26,882 nt of DNA, taken from assembly GCF_000611645.1 (NCBI RefSeq), contig NW_014013165.1, positions 1-26,882 of the forward strand. The letters run 5' to 3'. This document shows positions 9,933 through 20,832 of the stretch, one piece after another. A model generated the notes under the pieces. It did no database searches. It was given only the letters and a program-made list of their open reading frames with translations, and had not been told where the DNA came from. Each line of letters starts with the position of its first letter. Position 1 is the stretch's first letter. Origin of the DNA: Monoraphidium neglectum. Lineage: Eukaryota > Chlorophyta > Chlorophyceae > Sphaeropleales > Selenastraceae. Position numbers and translations under genes: made by a program.

Positions 9933-10799
9933 AATGCATGCATCAAAACTTTGACTCATGCTTTCCCTTGCACTGCTCCCACTAGACATTGGCGGCAACA
10001 ACCAGGCCATTACTGACAACAGCCCCGATTGCGAGATCAACTATTTTGGCGCAACCGGCGTCAGCACAAAGGCCGGCTCTGCGACCCCATTCTTTGGCTA
10101 CCCCTACTGCCACACCGGAGCTGTGGGCGGCCAGGACGCCACACCCTACACACGAGCTGTCGGCGTCGGGACGGCCATTACGGATCCTGATGTGAACGTG
10201 GCAGAGGCCAACTTGAAGTGCAACCCTGCAAGCCCTGGGTACAGGCCGGCGATTCAGGCAGCAGGCCCGCATGTGGCACCGCTAGGCATTCGGTTTTACA
10301 AGTGGAAGGGGTGAGGGCCCAGGGAGGTGCACGGGGAGGGGTTGTAGGGGTGCCAGGGGCTCGAGGAGGGGCCGGGTGCACCTTGCGTGCAGCCACCCGA
10401 GGAGGCTCTGCGTTGCATGCTGCTCCCTGTGTCCGGCCCTGGGCCCTCCTCACTCCTGCGCTGTCAGTCCCTCTTCAGCTGTAACGAGACGGCGCAAATT
10501 GCTGCTCCTTCACTTCGCACCACAGTAAGAGCAACTTCCCGGCCACATACAACAAGGCGGCCTTTGTCGCCCTCCACGGCAGCTGGAACAGGAACGCGCT
10601 GACCGTCGGCTCCATCGGCGCAAGGTGCGCCCCAGGCTGCTGTCGCGCTGCAGACTCCAACGGCTCAGCCACAGAGCAATGGCTGCCAAACGCACCCAGC
10701 TACGCTGCGAATTTGCGACGTTGCAGGAGACACGCGTCTGTGTCCGCTCTGTCTGTATGTGTCGTGCGCATGGGCATGCGCGCCCCGCACTCACGCCCC

Positions 10800-10876
<77 letters not shown>

Positions 10877-11280
10877 NNNNNNNNNNNNNNNNNNNNNNNN
10901 NNNNNNNNNNNNNNNNNNNNNNNNNNNNNNNNNNNNNNNNNNNNNNNNNNNNNNNNNNNNNNNNNNNNNNNNNNNNNNNNNNNNNNNNNNNNNNNNNNNN
11001 NNNNNNNNNNNNNNNNNNNNNNNNNNNNNNNNNNNNNNNNNNNNNNNNNNNNNNNNNNNNNNNNNNNNNNNNNNNNNNNNNNNNNNNNNNNNNNNNNNNN
11101 NNNNNNNNNNNNNNNNNNNNNNNNNNNNNNNNNNNNNNNNNNNNNNNNNNNNNNNNNNNNNNNNNNNNNNNNNNNNNNNNNNNNNNNNNNNNNNNNNNNN
11201 NNNNNNNNNNNNNNNNNNNNNNNNNNNNNNNNNNNNNNNNNNNNNNNNNNNNNNNNNNNNNNNNNNNNNNNNNNNNNNNN

Positions 11281-11358
<78 letters not shown>

Positions 11359-14300
11359 TACACACACACACCGACACGCGCACACATGCACACATGCGCA
11401 AACACACACACGCATGCGACTGCATGCACGCTCTGTGGTGCCGCTCTTCCAGGGTGATGACCTTGAAGCTCTCGGCGAAGGACACGGTCAGCGAGTACTC
11501 ACCCTTCGTGACAGGTTTTCTGCCGTACGACACAGGGCTGGGCACGGGCCCCGCCATAAAGTCGAATGGCACATGGAACGGTAAGTGAGGCGCCGCAAAA
11601 GTCGCTGCTGCCCTTGCTGCGCTTGCAGCTATCATTTACTGCAGCTCCATGTGCGTACACCTGCTCGTGTGGAGATTGCATCCCCATCACCACCACTCCA
11701 ACAGTACGATGCACACCGCAGTTTAATCCCTCCACTCCAGGCCGCCCCGTGGATGTTGAGCAGCTGCCAGACGGCTCCATTCTAATCAGCGACGACAACG
11801 CCAACAAAGTCTGGCGTGTCGTTTACTGCTCGGGCGTCTCCCGCGCCTTCAGCGGCGGCAGCGCCGATTACGGGGTGGGCCGCTGCGGCGGCTACTCCCG
11901 CGGGACGGGGCCCGTGCGGGCATCCAATGCCAAGATGCCGGCGGCCAAGGCCGTCACATCGTGCAGCGTGCGGACTTCGGACGACGGCTCCACGCCGCCA
12001 ATTTTGTACAGCAAATGCGCCAGGGTCGACTTCTCAAATGGTGGGTTGTAGGACTCGTCCGGCGCCCTCGCTCAGCGGCACCTTGTGTCGGCTCCAAGAT
12101 GCTTGGCAGCACAATGGGTTGGCATGGCCTTGGGCTTGGTAAGCCCCTGTCGCCCTCACTCACCCTGTGCCGGCCCCAAGCCTGACATGTCCATCGGCAC
12201 AGTGTGCTCGCCCGCAAGGCACCCCACACGCACCGCCCACTCCTCACTCACCGCCGTTCCTCAATACTGTAGGCCGCGGCATGTTTGCGACCGTGGCCTG
12301 GACTTTCAAAAGCGTCCCCGGTGACGCCTCCAAGATCCGCTTCTCGTCAGCTGTCATCTTCGATGACTTTGACAGCGTCATGGGCACCAGCTGGCTGGCG
12401 CACGGCCTGCCATCCACGTAGGTTTGCTTGTTGCACCAAGTCGCAGGAGGCAGATGACCAGCATGACAGGGCGTGCAAGAAAATGATATGGAAGCTTGTG
12501 CGTGTGCGTGTTCGGCGCTAGCAGGGGTCTTTTGCGTAGATGCCGCGACAGGTAGGTACCCGCGGTGCCTCGCACGCCCTGCGCCTGCACGCGTCACCCT
12601 CACCCCCAAGAACCCACCCCACCCGACCTGTTGTCACCGTTACCGCGTCCCTCCCCACAGCACCTCAAAGGCCTTTTTGATGACGGGCGCCAGCGTGGTT
12701 ATCTCAAAGCAGGTGGACTTTAGCACCGCCTCGATCCTGGACCAGCAGCTCGGCCAACCGGGCGGGAATTGCCACGATTTGTCGTGCTTCACGTCCACAA
12801 AGGAGGTGCGTGCGCCAACTCACATCTGACAGGCCGCTATGCCTGTTGAGGCCAGTGGTGGGCGCTCTGCTTGCCTTTCCGGCCGGCTGCCAGTGCCGCC
12901 CACCGCCCTGTCTGACCCCGATGCTGAGTAAGTTTCCAATCATGTGGCGAGTCACCGTCCCCAGCCCTTTTTATACTGCAACGCTCCCAACCGACCAACA
13001 GGGTACTTTTTTTGACAAGGCAAACACTGTCAAGGCCCATATGGCAGGCGGCTCCCTGGTGCAGCGCGCAGAGTTCCTGGTGGGAATTGATGCCCTCAAG
13101 ACCTGGGGCAACAAGATACCCTTGATGGTTGCATTGGTAAGGGTCGCCTCCGTCCCTTCCCTTGCATGTGCTCTTGGCGTGAACGCCGTGACATTCAGCA
13201 CGATCATCTCCTCGCAGTTGCAGTGACACCGGATGGCTGGCCTTCATCCACACGTGCGCGTGTTGGCAGCCCTCCAGGCCCTCATGAGCGGCCCTGGGCA
13301 CCACCAACACTGCACCCACATGCTGCACCCCTGTAGGGCGACTCTGACCCAAGCACTGGCAGCCTCAAGCGCCACTGGCTCATCCCCAGCTTCAAGATCT
13401 CCTACACGTCCACTGATCTGGACCCCACCATCTCAACTGACCGCGTGGCCAACGCCCGCACCGTCACCAAGCCGGCAGGCGGCGGCGGCGCTCAGACCGC
13501 GCCCTTCCCGAAGGCTGCTGGCGGCTGCACTGTCAATGGCGTCAATTATACATACTGCGCAGACTTTACAGTACCGGGTGAGCGGGGCAGATCAGAGGCC
13601 CATTGACGTCCCCTAGCGATGGGCCCTCGGACAGGGAGGCGGCTTGATGATGGCGCCACTCAACCCCCTAGCTGCTGATGTGCATGCAGCGGCTTCCGCC
13701 TGTCGAGGGCGCACATAGCTGGTGATGTACGCCGTCCAGGCGGCTGGCTCACAACGTCACCCCTCCCAATCCCCACTCCATGCTGAACCCCTCTGCCCCT
13801 TGCCTTCGTTCGCTCCGTTCTGCTGCGCCTTGCTAAACCCCCGCTCCAGGCCCCAACGGCAATGTGCCGGTGACTCACTACTACAAGACCTCTGGCAGCT
13901 CTGTGGACGTGGCGCTCAAGTGGGTCGACTGGGGACGCCCCACAATCCAAAGGGCATCTGCTTTCCTTGCTTCAAATGGCCGATAATTGTCCAAGCCCAG
14001 CCTGGCACTGCAGGCAGCTGTTGAAGCCTGGGCTTGAGCGCGAATGTCGGTGGCGGTGCTGTGGCAACGCGCATCCAATCACGGAGCCATGTTCATCCCA
14101 GCCACTTGACCCACATCTTTGCGCACCTCACATACAAGGTGCATGTCTGCTTTTTGCCGTACATGGCGTCACTTTGCTCTGCCACCCCCAACCACGCTTT
14201 GCCAGGATGACGACTGCATCCTCGGTGTGGCTAGGGTGGCACCACAACTCCGATTCGCCGACAATAATGGCCAACTCAAATGGCAACGCCAACGCGGTGA

Positions 14301-15048
14301 TCCTCGCGCCCAGCGGCGGCCCCGGCGCGACGCCCCAGGCCGCGGCCAGGAAGATCCTGAGTGAGCTTCGTGTTCAAGAAGGGGGCTTAGCAGCTGCATG
14401 CCTGCACTGATGATCGTCAATTGCGACGTGCCAATCATCATCAGCAGCTGTGCCTGCTGCTCTGCTGTGCTGATAGCCCTACTTCAACGGCCGCAATCCA
14501 ACTTCTGTCTGCCTTGTCCCTCGTCGTGCCCGCGACCCCTTGCTCCCCCCTTCGGCCCACAGCCTATATCCAGACCGATTGGACAGTCTCGACGTTCTTC
14601 AGCAATGCAGTCGCCCAGGCCCTCCCTGGAGGAGACTACCTGCTGACCTTCTCGTTCACCTACCCTGCTGGACAAACCAGCATCATGGTGAGCACGTGCA
14701 GTGGCGTCTGCTTTGCGTGCAAGCGTGCAAACGTGCAAATATGCTGCCAATTACACACCAGCGCGCGCGTGTTGCTGCGCACCCTGCGTTGAACGTAAAC
14801 TTGCGCACTTGGCATGTGCACGCACTGTGCAAGTCGTCGGTTTGGGGCACACGCCTTGTTGCACTGCCACCCAAAATCGCCTCTGGTCCTTGTTGTCCTG
14901 TCAGGTCCACAACGGCATCGGCTCATGGACACCCCTGTCTTCAGGCTTTGTAGGCGGCATGACAAAACACGCGGCCACGCCGCCGGCTCTGTGCGTCCGC
15001 GCCAACGGCCAGATCGCCCCTGTCAACTCATGCGGGTCCTGCGACTAG
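7780..15048 (+). CDS. Secreted sorbosone/pyranose dehydrogenase-like protein with DOMON-like C-terminus (17 exons)
   Basis: Exons: 7780-7918, 8286-8508, 8687-8783, 9010-9254, 9461-9618, 9986-10310, 10526-10624, 11453-11580, 11741-12040, 12273-12417, 12661-12805, 13002-13136, 13337-13577, 13850-13919, 14206-14360, 14563-14687, 14905-15048. All phases agree and give 957 aa. The first ATG in this frame starts a signal peptide (WRSR, then a hydrophobic core). Residues 30-500 match the L-sorbosone dehydrogenase-type beta-propeller family, whose studied members use PQQ: LPAGFKLQIY, NGIAWHKNDLYIA, WHGWKF (172-177), GVRNTVGFDFHP, YFTDNGRD, FFGYPYC, HGSWNRN (413-419), RPVDVEQLPDGSILISDD. The vicinal Cys pair I recall in bacterial homologues is replaced in GAPYNIG. 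Residues 500-957 are an extension rich in Ser, Thr, Gly and Cys. About 775-930 resemble a DOMON domain (SVWLGWHHNSD, IMANSNGNANAVILA). Substrate and cofactor are not provable from sequence. Extracellular or vesicular sugar/aldehyde oxidation is the family-based guess. Confidence 0.88.
9283..9350. repeat. GT-rich alternating tract in dehydrogenase intron 4
   Basis: An imperfect GT/GC/AT alternating tract beginning about 30 bases after the donor at 9255. It includes a short pure (TG)n run and TGCATGCA elements. Confidence 0.8.
9800..9929. repeat. CA-rich / (GCAC)n tract in dehydrogenase intron 5
   Basis: Imperfect CACA, then about five CGCA units (9868-9888), then a pure (CA)n run to 9929. It ends about 55 bases before the exon 6 acceptor. 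A TGCATGCAT element follows directly. Confidence 0.9.
10802..11418. repeat. (CA)n microsatellite interrupted by an assembly gap, dehydrogenase intron 7
   Basis: Pure CA repeats run into the N block from both sides (to 10876 and from 11281 to about 11355). Degenerate CA/GCAC follows to about 11418, near the exon 8 acceptor at 11452. The true repeat length is unknown. Confidence 0.95.
10877..11280. other. Assembly gap (404 N)
   Basis: An unbroken run of N flanked on both sides by CA repeat. It falls wholly within intron 7 of the dehydrogenase-like gene. Exons 7 and 8 on either side join in phase (AG|G), so no coding sequence need be missing. Confidence 0.97.
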
Positions 15049-16263
15049 TGGGGGGGCGCGAAAATCAGCGTGCGCCCTCCCAGGGCCTTTGAGCATGTTT
15101 CAAGCACATGCACTCGACGGCGTGCGGCGGGGGTTTTTGAGCACCGCGTTAAGCAGTCAAACTGGTGCCTCTAACTCGGAACGGCGAATGTATTGCTGGG
15201 TTTTGGGTGTTCCCTGCTCAGGCCTGACAGGCAACTGCCGCCTCTCATACTTGTTGCACCTTGCAAAACAATTTTGCCTGATTATCGCGCCGGGGATACA
15301 GTCCCCAGGGCCATGTATGTGGGAGGGTTGCTTGCCCGTTGATGATGAAGGTGAATAGGCCCAAGCATGGTCGCAATATCTCACACTCCCACGAGGATGC
15401 ATAGCGCCGCACACAACGATGCATCCCGACGCCAAGCTGCACTCGCCATCCCGGTCCCACCAAAGAATACATACCACACAGATACTTGTTCAAACCTGGC
15501 AATTGGCAATTAGCAGTTGCCGCGTCTTTGCGCTCCTTATTGGCTGCTAATATTCACCTGTTTGTTCTGCTTGTTATGTTGCTCCCGCCCAAATGTACCA
15601 TGCATGAGAGTTCACACATACTGATGGTGTCATGCTCAAAAGGTCCTCACGCACATCCGGCAGCAGGCCCTGTAACAAGCAATCACTGATGTAGAATTTG
15701 GGTGCCCAATCTGCCCGGAGAGGGCATCATCGATGGAGAGGGCTGCTACAGGGAAGCGATTTCTCAAAGGTGTCGTGGCTTCAGATACTAGCCTCAGGGA
15801 CCCACTAGCTGTGGCATGTGTGCAGCAACCCCTGTCACGAATGCGGTGTCAGCATTGCAAGCAGCAGTGACGGCTGTCAGACGTGCGGTGGCGCCATCAC
15901 ATTTTGTTGTGAGAATTCTTGACCTGTTGACCATGCCAGATGGACAAATGAACAGAGTTGAAACATCGCTTTGGTTTTTGATACCTGAAATTTTTTCGAA
16001 TTGCATGCGCCCACTAGGCTAGGTGCACTGACCGAGGCTGCCGGGCCACGCACGGCAGATTTCATGCCCGGGTGACACTACACTCTGACAGCGGTGTGAG
16101 CAGCCAAGCCGTGAAGGCTCGGCATTTTGTTCGTTTCCGCGACAGTCGTGGGCTGGGTCACCAAGTCACTGATACCGAGAGTCTTGAGATCACCCTGGTG
16201 GTCTGACATCAATTTGGTACTATTGAGGGCGCTGATACAGGCCCGCCAGACACGAGATCGACA
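15049..16263. other. Intergenic region: dehydrogenase 3' UTR to MYND gene
   Basis: About 1.2 kb, with a TGTAA at 15671-15675 that could end a long 3' UTR. The remainder should hold the promoter of the MYND gene. Short open frames on both strands show no motif and no exon-like codon use. No RNA gene or repeat was seen. Confidence 0.45.
15671..15675 (+). promoter_or_regulatory. Possible poly(A) signal of the dehydrogenase-like gene
   Basis: This is the first TGTAA seen after the stop at 15048, about 620 nt downstream. That is long but within the range of green-algal 3' UTRs. Confidence 0.35.
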
Positions 16264-18825
16264 ATGGCGCCCTGGCGTCTTGACGGCCTGGTGGAGGACC
16301 GGGTCGCCCGCTGCCGCGCACAGCTGCAGGAGCGCGTCGGCCCAAACGCTGGGTCTGCGGACATGCAGGTGTATGTGGAATATGCAGACCTCATCGTGGC
16401 GCTGCACCGCACTGCACTGGACGACGACGGGCGGCCACGCCAGCGGCTCTCTCCTGGCATGAAGCTGCAGGCAAGGACGCCCCACTGTGACCCGGCAGCG
16501 CCGCGCGGGCTGCTGCCAAGTGCCCCCCGCGCGCCACGCAATCCAGGGGTTGGTTGGTTTTGGGTTGTCAAGGTGCATCAGAGCCGCCTCGGCGCCTGTT
16601 GACAGCCAGATTGCGGGTGCACGCTGGCTGGCCCATGCCACCAGAGGCCGGGAGGTAGCCCACAAGACCAGTCCCCGGCCGGCTCACGCCTGACACTGAT
16701 CTCTTCGCCCACCCCCCCGGACCCCTGCCCCATCGGGCAACAGTTGGCGACGCTGTTCGTTCTCGCGCTGTCGAAGCACCCGCTGGTGTCGCTTGGGATC
16801 GAGCCAGTGGCGGATAGGGTGCTAATCGATGCGGTGCGCATACGAATGCCAGCAGACGTGTGGGTGCAGGCGCGTGCGCCACATGCGAACAGTTTTCATT
16901 GCACCCTCATGCAACCGTATATAAACTGTCACCTGACATGCACTGGGGGCGTTTGGTGCACTCTCAGCGACGTACTGTATGCACAATGGCATGGCAGCGC
17001 CTTCAAGTGTCGAGCAGCGGTTAGCCGGCGGATACCATGGCGCGGGCGTTGCTGTGCAGCAAGGCAGGATTCTCTGCAAATCTATTGAGGCGCAACGTCT
17101 ACCGAGGATCGATGCCAGGTGCCCTGACAACCAGCTGTCAAGGGCCTGTAAGACAACTCTGCGCACTCGTCACGCTGAATGGCTCGCATCCCCCTGACCC
17201 ATCTGCCCCCTGCAACCTGCAGCTGCATTCGCTGCCGCCGGACCCGGTTTGGGACCCTATACGCTTGGGCGCAGAGCTGTCCGGGAGCAGCCCGTTGCTT
17301 TCGCCGCTGCAGAGCTTCCAGGCGAAACGGGCCGCGATGGCGCGCCTGCAGGCGCTGCTCGATGCGGACCCTTCAGACTCGCTCCCAGCGCGACTCACCG
17401 CAGCCGGCAGCGCGCACACGATCGACGCGGCGACCCTGCGCCGGGCTGGGCTGTACAGAGTGGTCAAGGCGGCACTCGCCGCGGTCGAGGCCACCGGCCC
17501 CGCCCCGGGGCGCCCGCCGCCGCCGGGTGTGCTGCGGGGCGGTCGCGAGGCGGCGGCGGCGCTGGTGGCCCTCGCGCCGCGGTGGCCGCGCTACCTGCTG
17601 CTGCAGGCGGAGGTGGAGGTGGCGGCTGGCGACTGGGGCGCCGCCATGCGTATTTTTCGCGCCGCGGGGGACGCCGCGAAGCAGCAGAACGGTGAGGGGC
17701 TCATGCGTGCGCCTTTGAGATCCGGCTGCGACTTGGACTCTGCCTGGGGGGCCGCACGGGCGGGCCGCAAGAGCCCACCCGCCCCAGGCTTCAGCGCGGC
17801 AAGACGCCAGCGCGGGCAGGCTTCGGCCCCGCCAGGACTCAGGCTCCCAGCATCCTAACTGCCTCACTCGCTCGTGGCCACGGCCCCACCAACGCGCCCG
17901 CTGCCTCTTCCCAAACCGACTCGCACGAGACCCGCACTCGGGCCAACACTGCCCACCACCCCCGCAGCGCACTACTGGGCAGGCCAGGCTGCGGTCAACC
18001 AGGCCTCCGCGCTGATCACGGGCATGTGCGGCGCGCGCACATACCCCCGCGCTCGCGTCGAGGCGCTGCTTGCTGAGGCGGAGGCGGAGTACCGCCTGAG
18101 CAAGCCGTGGTCGGCGGCCTGCTACGCCGCGACTCAGGACGAGGTCAGGCAGTGGCGCAGCGCCGTGCATGCCGCGGCGCGCGCCGCGCCGCGCGGTGCG
18201 GCGGAGCTGCCCGCGGCGCGCGGCGCGGGGGTGTGGGGCTTGCCGGAGGGCAGCAGCGGCGGGATCTGCGACGGCTGCGGGCGGCTGGCGGTGGAGCTGA
18301 AGAGGTGCTCGCGCTGCCAAGCCGTCTCCTACTGCGGGTGCGCGCGGGCCGCGGCCGCGCCCCACGCCTGGGGTTCCAGGGGGCCAGCGTAGCGCCTTGA
18401 AAGTGCGGGTTGGCGGAGCCGCTCGTAGGGCCTTGTGGTTGTCCAAGCGCGCAGCATCGGATGCATCGCGAGGCCCACTCTCAACCTGGCGGCGGGCTGT
18501 TCAGCGTGCAATTGAAACTGGCTTTGTGTTGCACCCTGCAATCCCCCAGCCGCGAGCCCCCGCACCCCTTTGACCAGCTGCCCCCCTACCCCCTTCATGC
18601 CACCGCACCTCTCCTCGGCTCTCTGCAGCCGCGAGTGTCAGGTGCGCAGGGCCGCCTCAGCCGAGATTGAACGTGTCAAATTGCGAGGTGCCGCCGTTAT
18701 CTGTGGTCAGTTGGACGTTCTGGGCTCTGCACCACTGTCGATTTACGCCTCCAACCTGTGCATTTCTGCAGGCGCAAGACTGGAAGCAGGGCGGACACAA
18801 GCAGGCGTGCAAGCCGCCGTCGTAG
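16264..18825 (+). CDS. MYND-type zinc finger protein (6 exons)
   Basis: Exons: 16264-16470, 16744-16863, 17223-17691, 17968-18337, 18629-18641, 18772-18825, giving 410 aa. The C-terminus is a complete MYND finger, a two-zinc module that binds short proline-rich peptides in partner proteins. Ligands are C366, C369, C379, C382, C388, C392, H402 and C406, within CDGCG, RCSRCQ, YC-GREC-Q and DWKQGGHKQAC, and the protein stops four residues later. The N-terminal 365 aa are Ala/Leu/Arg-rich and mostly helical in character (for example EALLAEAEAEYRLSK), possibly a helical repeat scaffold; no named domain was recognised. There is no SET domain, so this is not a SMYD methyltransferase. Intron 1 seems to start with GC (CAG|GCAAGG). 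The exon 2 donor is the least certain site; an alternative lies 6 nt upstream. The ATG has A at -3. Confidence 0.85.
16471..16743 (+). other. GC-AG intron of the MYND gene (intron 1)
   Basis: Exon 1 ends AAGCTGCAG and the intron begins GCAAGG, which is the usual consensus of GC donors. It ends gggcaacag before TTGGCGACG. Both sites are phase 0 and the exon 2 protein reads LATLFVLALSKHPLV. The alternative of reading on from exon 1 gives a Pro/Arg-rich tail and then a stop. Confidence 0.65.
18629..18641 (+). other. 13-nt microexon inside the MYND finger
   Basis: The acceptor is cggctctctgcag and the donor is CAG|GTGCGCAG. The 13 bases complete a Gly codon and encode R-E-C-Q. They supply C392, the sixth zinc ligand, and join exon 4 (ends YC-GG) to exon 6 (starts AQDW) in phase. 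Without it the finger loses a ligand and the frame shifts. Confidence 0.8.
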
Positions 18826-19629
18826 AGAGCCGTCGCGGCTGCTGGCAGGGGCGCCAAAGCGGGCATGCGTGGCACTGATCAAGTATAAAGAGCGATGTTC
18901 CATGGATAGCGCGCTGCGGGAGCCAACAACAGGCTCATTTAAAGCGCTGGCGCTGAGCGTGGGTGGTGACGGTATCCGCATGCCTCCGTCCCCTTTTAGC
19001 ACATCATCAGCTGATACGAGCAAGCAGCCACGAATTCCAGTCTTGGGAATGGGTGTGCAGTGCGCTCTCCTATACGTGTACGTGCAAAGTTGCGCATTAT
19101 CGCCGTTTCCACTCATGCACATGGTGGATTGGCTGCTTTACTGTTGGTGGGTTTGTCTGTTGACCAGACGGGCCAGCAACTATTGTGCACCACAATACAA
19201 CCGCTTTTTTTTGGATGGCACAGTTGGCCATCCCGCCCTGCTGCTTGAAACCAACTCCTGGAACCGAAGCTGCCGTCTATACGCCCCTCTCCCTCGGCCA
19301 GGTGCGCTAGGCGCGCGCCAAGTCAAAGCCGCCGCGCACGGGCCGTCGTACGCACACATTCTTTGTGCGCACATATTGTGTGGCACAGCTACTGCATTGT
19401 CATCATCCTTGGTGCCCACCGCCACCCTCAGCCGGCCGTGCGCTTGGCAGGCCTCCAGGCCCACGCGCATGATGGCCCTACCTGGCCCCAGCCCTGCCAG
19501 AGTGGAAACACATGAGTAACTGAATGACTACTGGAGAATGGTGCGCAGGAGGCGCGTTCACACACCCTCTCAGGTGCGCGTGAGTGCATGCACCCACGTT
19601 GACGGACGCACACACATACGAACTCTCTC

Positions 19630-19670
<41 letters not shown>

Positions 19671-20832
19671 GTCTCTCTCTCTCTCTCTCTCTATCTCACA
19701 CACACAAACACGCACGCACGCACGCTCATACGCACGCACCATGACATCATTTAGACCGTGATTGTCTTTCTGGCGCAACGAATGGTTGCCTGAGAATGAA
19801 GCCTCCAGTCAGAAGATGCGCTCTTGTGGACAAATACCGGAGCATTTGCGATGCAATTAAGATATTCCTTTGGGAAACACGCAGCTGCGTGATCGGATAC
19901 ACAGACACATACGCAAGGCGCATTCTCAGCCAATTACATTAGTCATGGGTCTGTTCAGCATTGGGCGCAAAGCTGACCTGTACGCTTTTGAATGGATCTC
20001 TCCTTCACATTGCGGGGCTGCATTCGCACAAGTTATGACTTGTCAAACTTACTCGTACCGGGGCGTTTGGGCACCTTGTTATGTGCGGCGGCCCGGGCTG
20101 CTCCTTGGACTGAGCTCGACAGAGGTTGTGCGCAAGCCAAGGGTGCGCACACGACTGCGTTTGGCGCGCGCGGGTGTCTTTGAGCAGGGAGCTCTTGCTG
20201 AGGCTGTGCGCCTTCGTGAGGCAAGGAGAGATTTCTCAAAGGGAGGGGCATGCAGACCGGCATCAGACGCATGAGGGTGTGGGTTGCTGAGGCCTTGCGC
20301 CCCGACCCTATCGCAGCTCAAGCTGTGCATCCAGCTGGTGCACGAAGGGTACCCTGCCATGTTGTGCAAGCTGCCTACATTTTCTGCGCAAGAGAAGTGC
20401 GTGGCATGTCCTGGGGGCCGCATGTGGCGCGTTCACAGCAGAGTGCGGGGTCCTGCTGGCCTCGGCAGTGCACAGGGTTGAGCACCAAATCTTGCGGTGG
20501 CCACACTTCGTTTGTACTGGGAGTGCTAGCAGCAAATGTTTAGAGCGCTGGCCTACTTGTATCCGGTCACAGAACAGCATGGAGCATCCGTGTCAGATCA
20601 CGGAAGATTAGCGACAGGATGCAACAGAAGTACAATTCAGGCAGTAGAACAGCAAAAATTGTGAGTGTCATTGCACAATGCTTTGTGGAAGCGGTTGCTG
20701 CTGCATGCTTCCTTGCGCATAAGCGCCTAGAGACGCTGTGCGTGCCACTGATCATGATGCATACTCCCAAACTGTGAAGCCATCAGCTCCCGCACTGTGG
20801 ATCCTGGAGGCCCTGAATTAAGCCCTGGGGCC
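18826..20832. other. Intergenic region: MYND gene to KH gene
   Basis: About 2 kb. It contains a CT/CA microsatellite (19623-19738). A 205-codon frame from ATG 18902 and a 134-codon frame at 19870-20274 have mixed codon use and no recognisable motif, so neither is called. Additional 5' exons of the KH gene may lie in the right part, but none could be supported. Confidence 0.4.
19623..19738. repeat. (CT)n microsatellite followed by CA/GCAC repeat
   Basis: A CT dinucleotide run with a few GT interruptions occupies 19623-19696. It is followed directly by CACACA and CGCACG units to 19738. The strand bias is strong: one strand is pyrimidine-only for most of the first part. Confidence 0.95.

Noticed and set aside
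10510..11635. Several open frames of 200-320 codons crossing the N run
   Set aside because: They consist of CA repeat (HTHTHT or VCVCVC) and unknown bases. The real exons on either side are 10526-10624 and 11453-11580 in the plus strand.
17373..18446. 357-codon minus-strand frame opposite the MYND gene
   Set aside because: It is an Arg/Ala-rich antisense shadow of GC-rich exons and introns. The plus-strand exons encode a complete zinc finger.
18902..19519. 205-aa plus-strand frame with a TATAAA 13 nt before its ATG
   Set aside because: The TATA-like site is too close to the ATG to drive it. Codon use is not exon-like and no motif was recognised. A short real gene cannot be excluded.
20338..20483. 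Possible extra exon (LKLCIQLVHEGYPAML) after a cgcag acceptor
   Set aside because: There is no convincing donor or start to link it to the KH gene, no family similarity, and weak codon bias.
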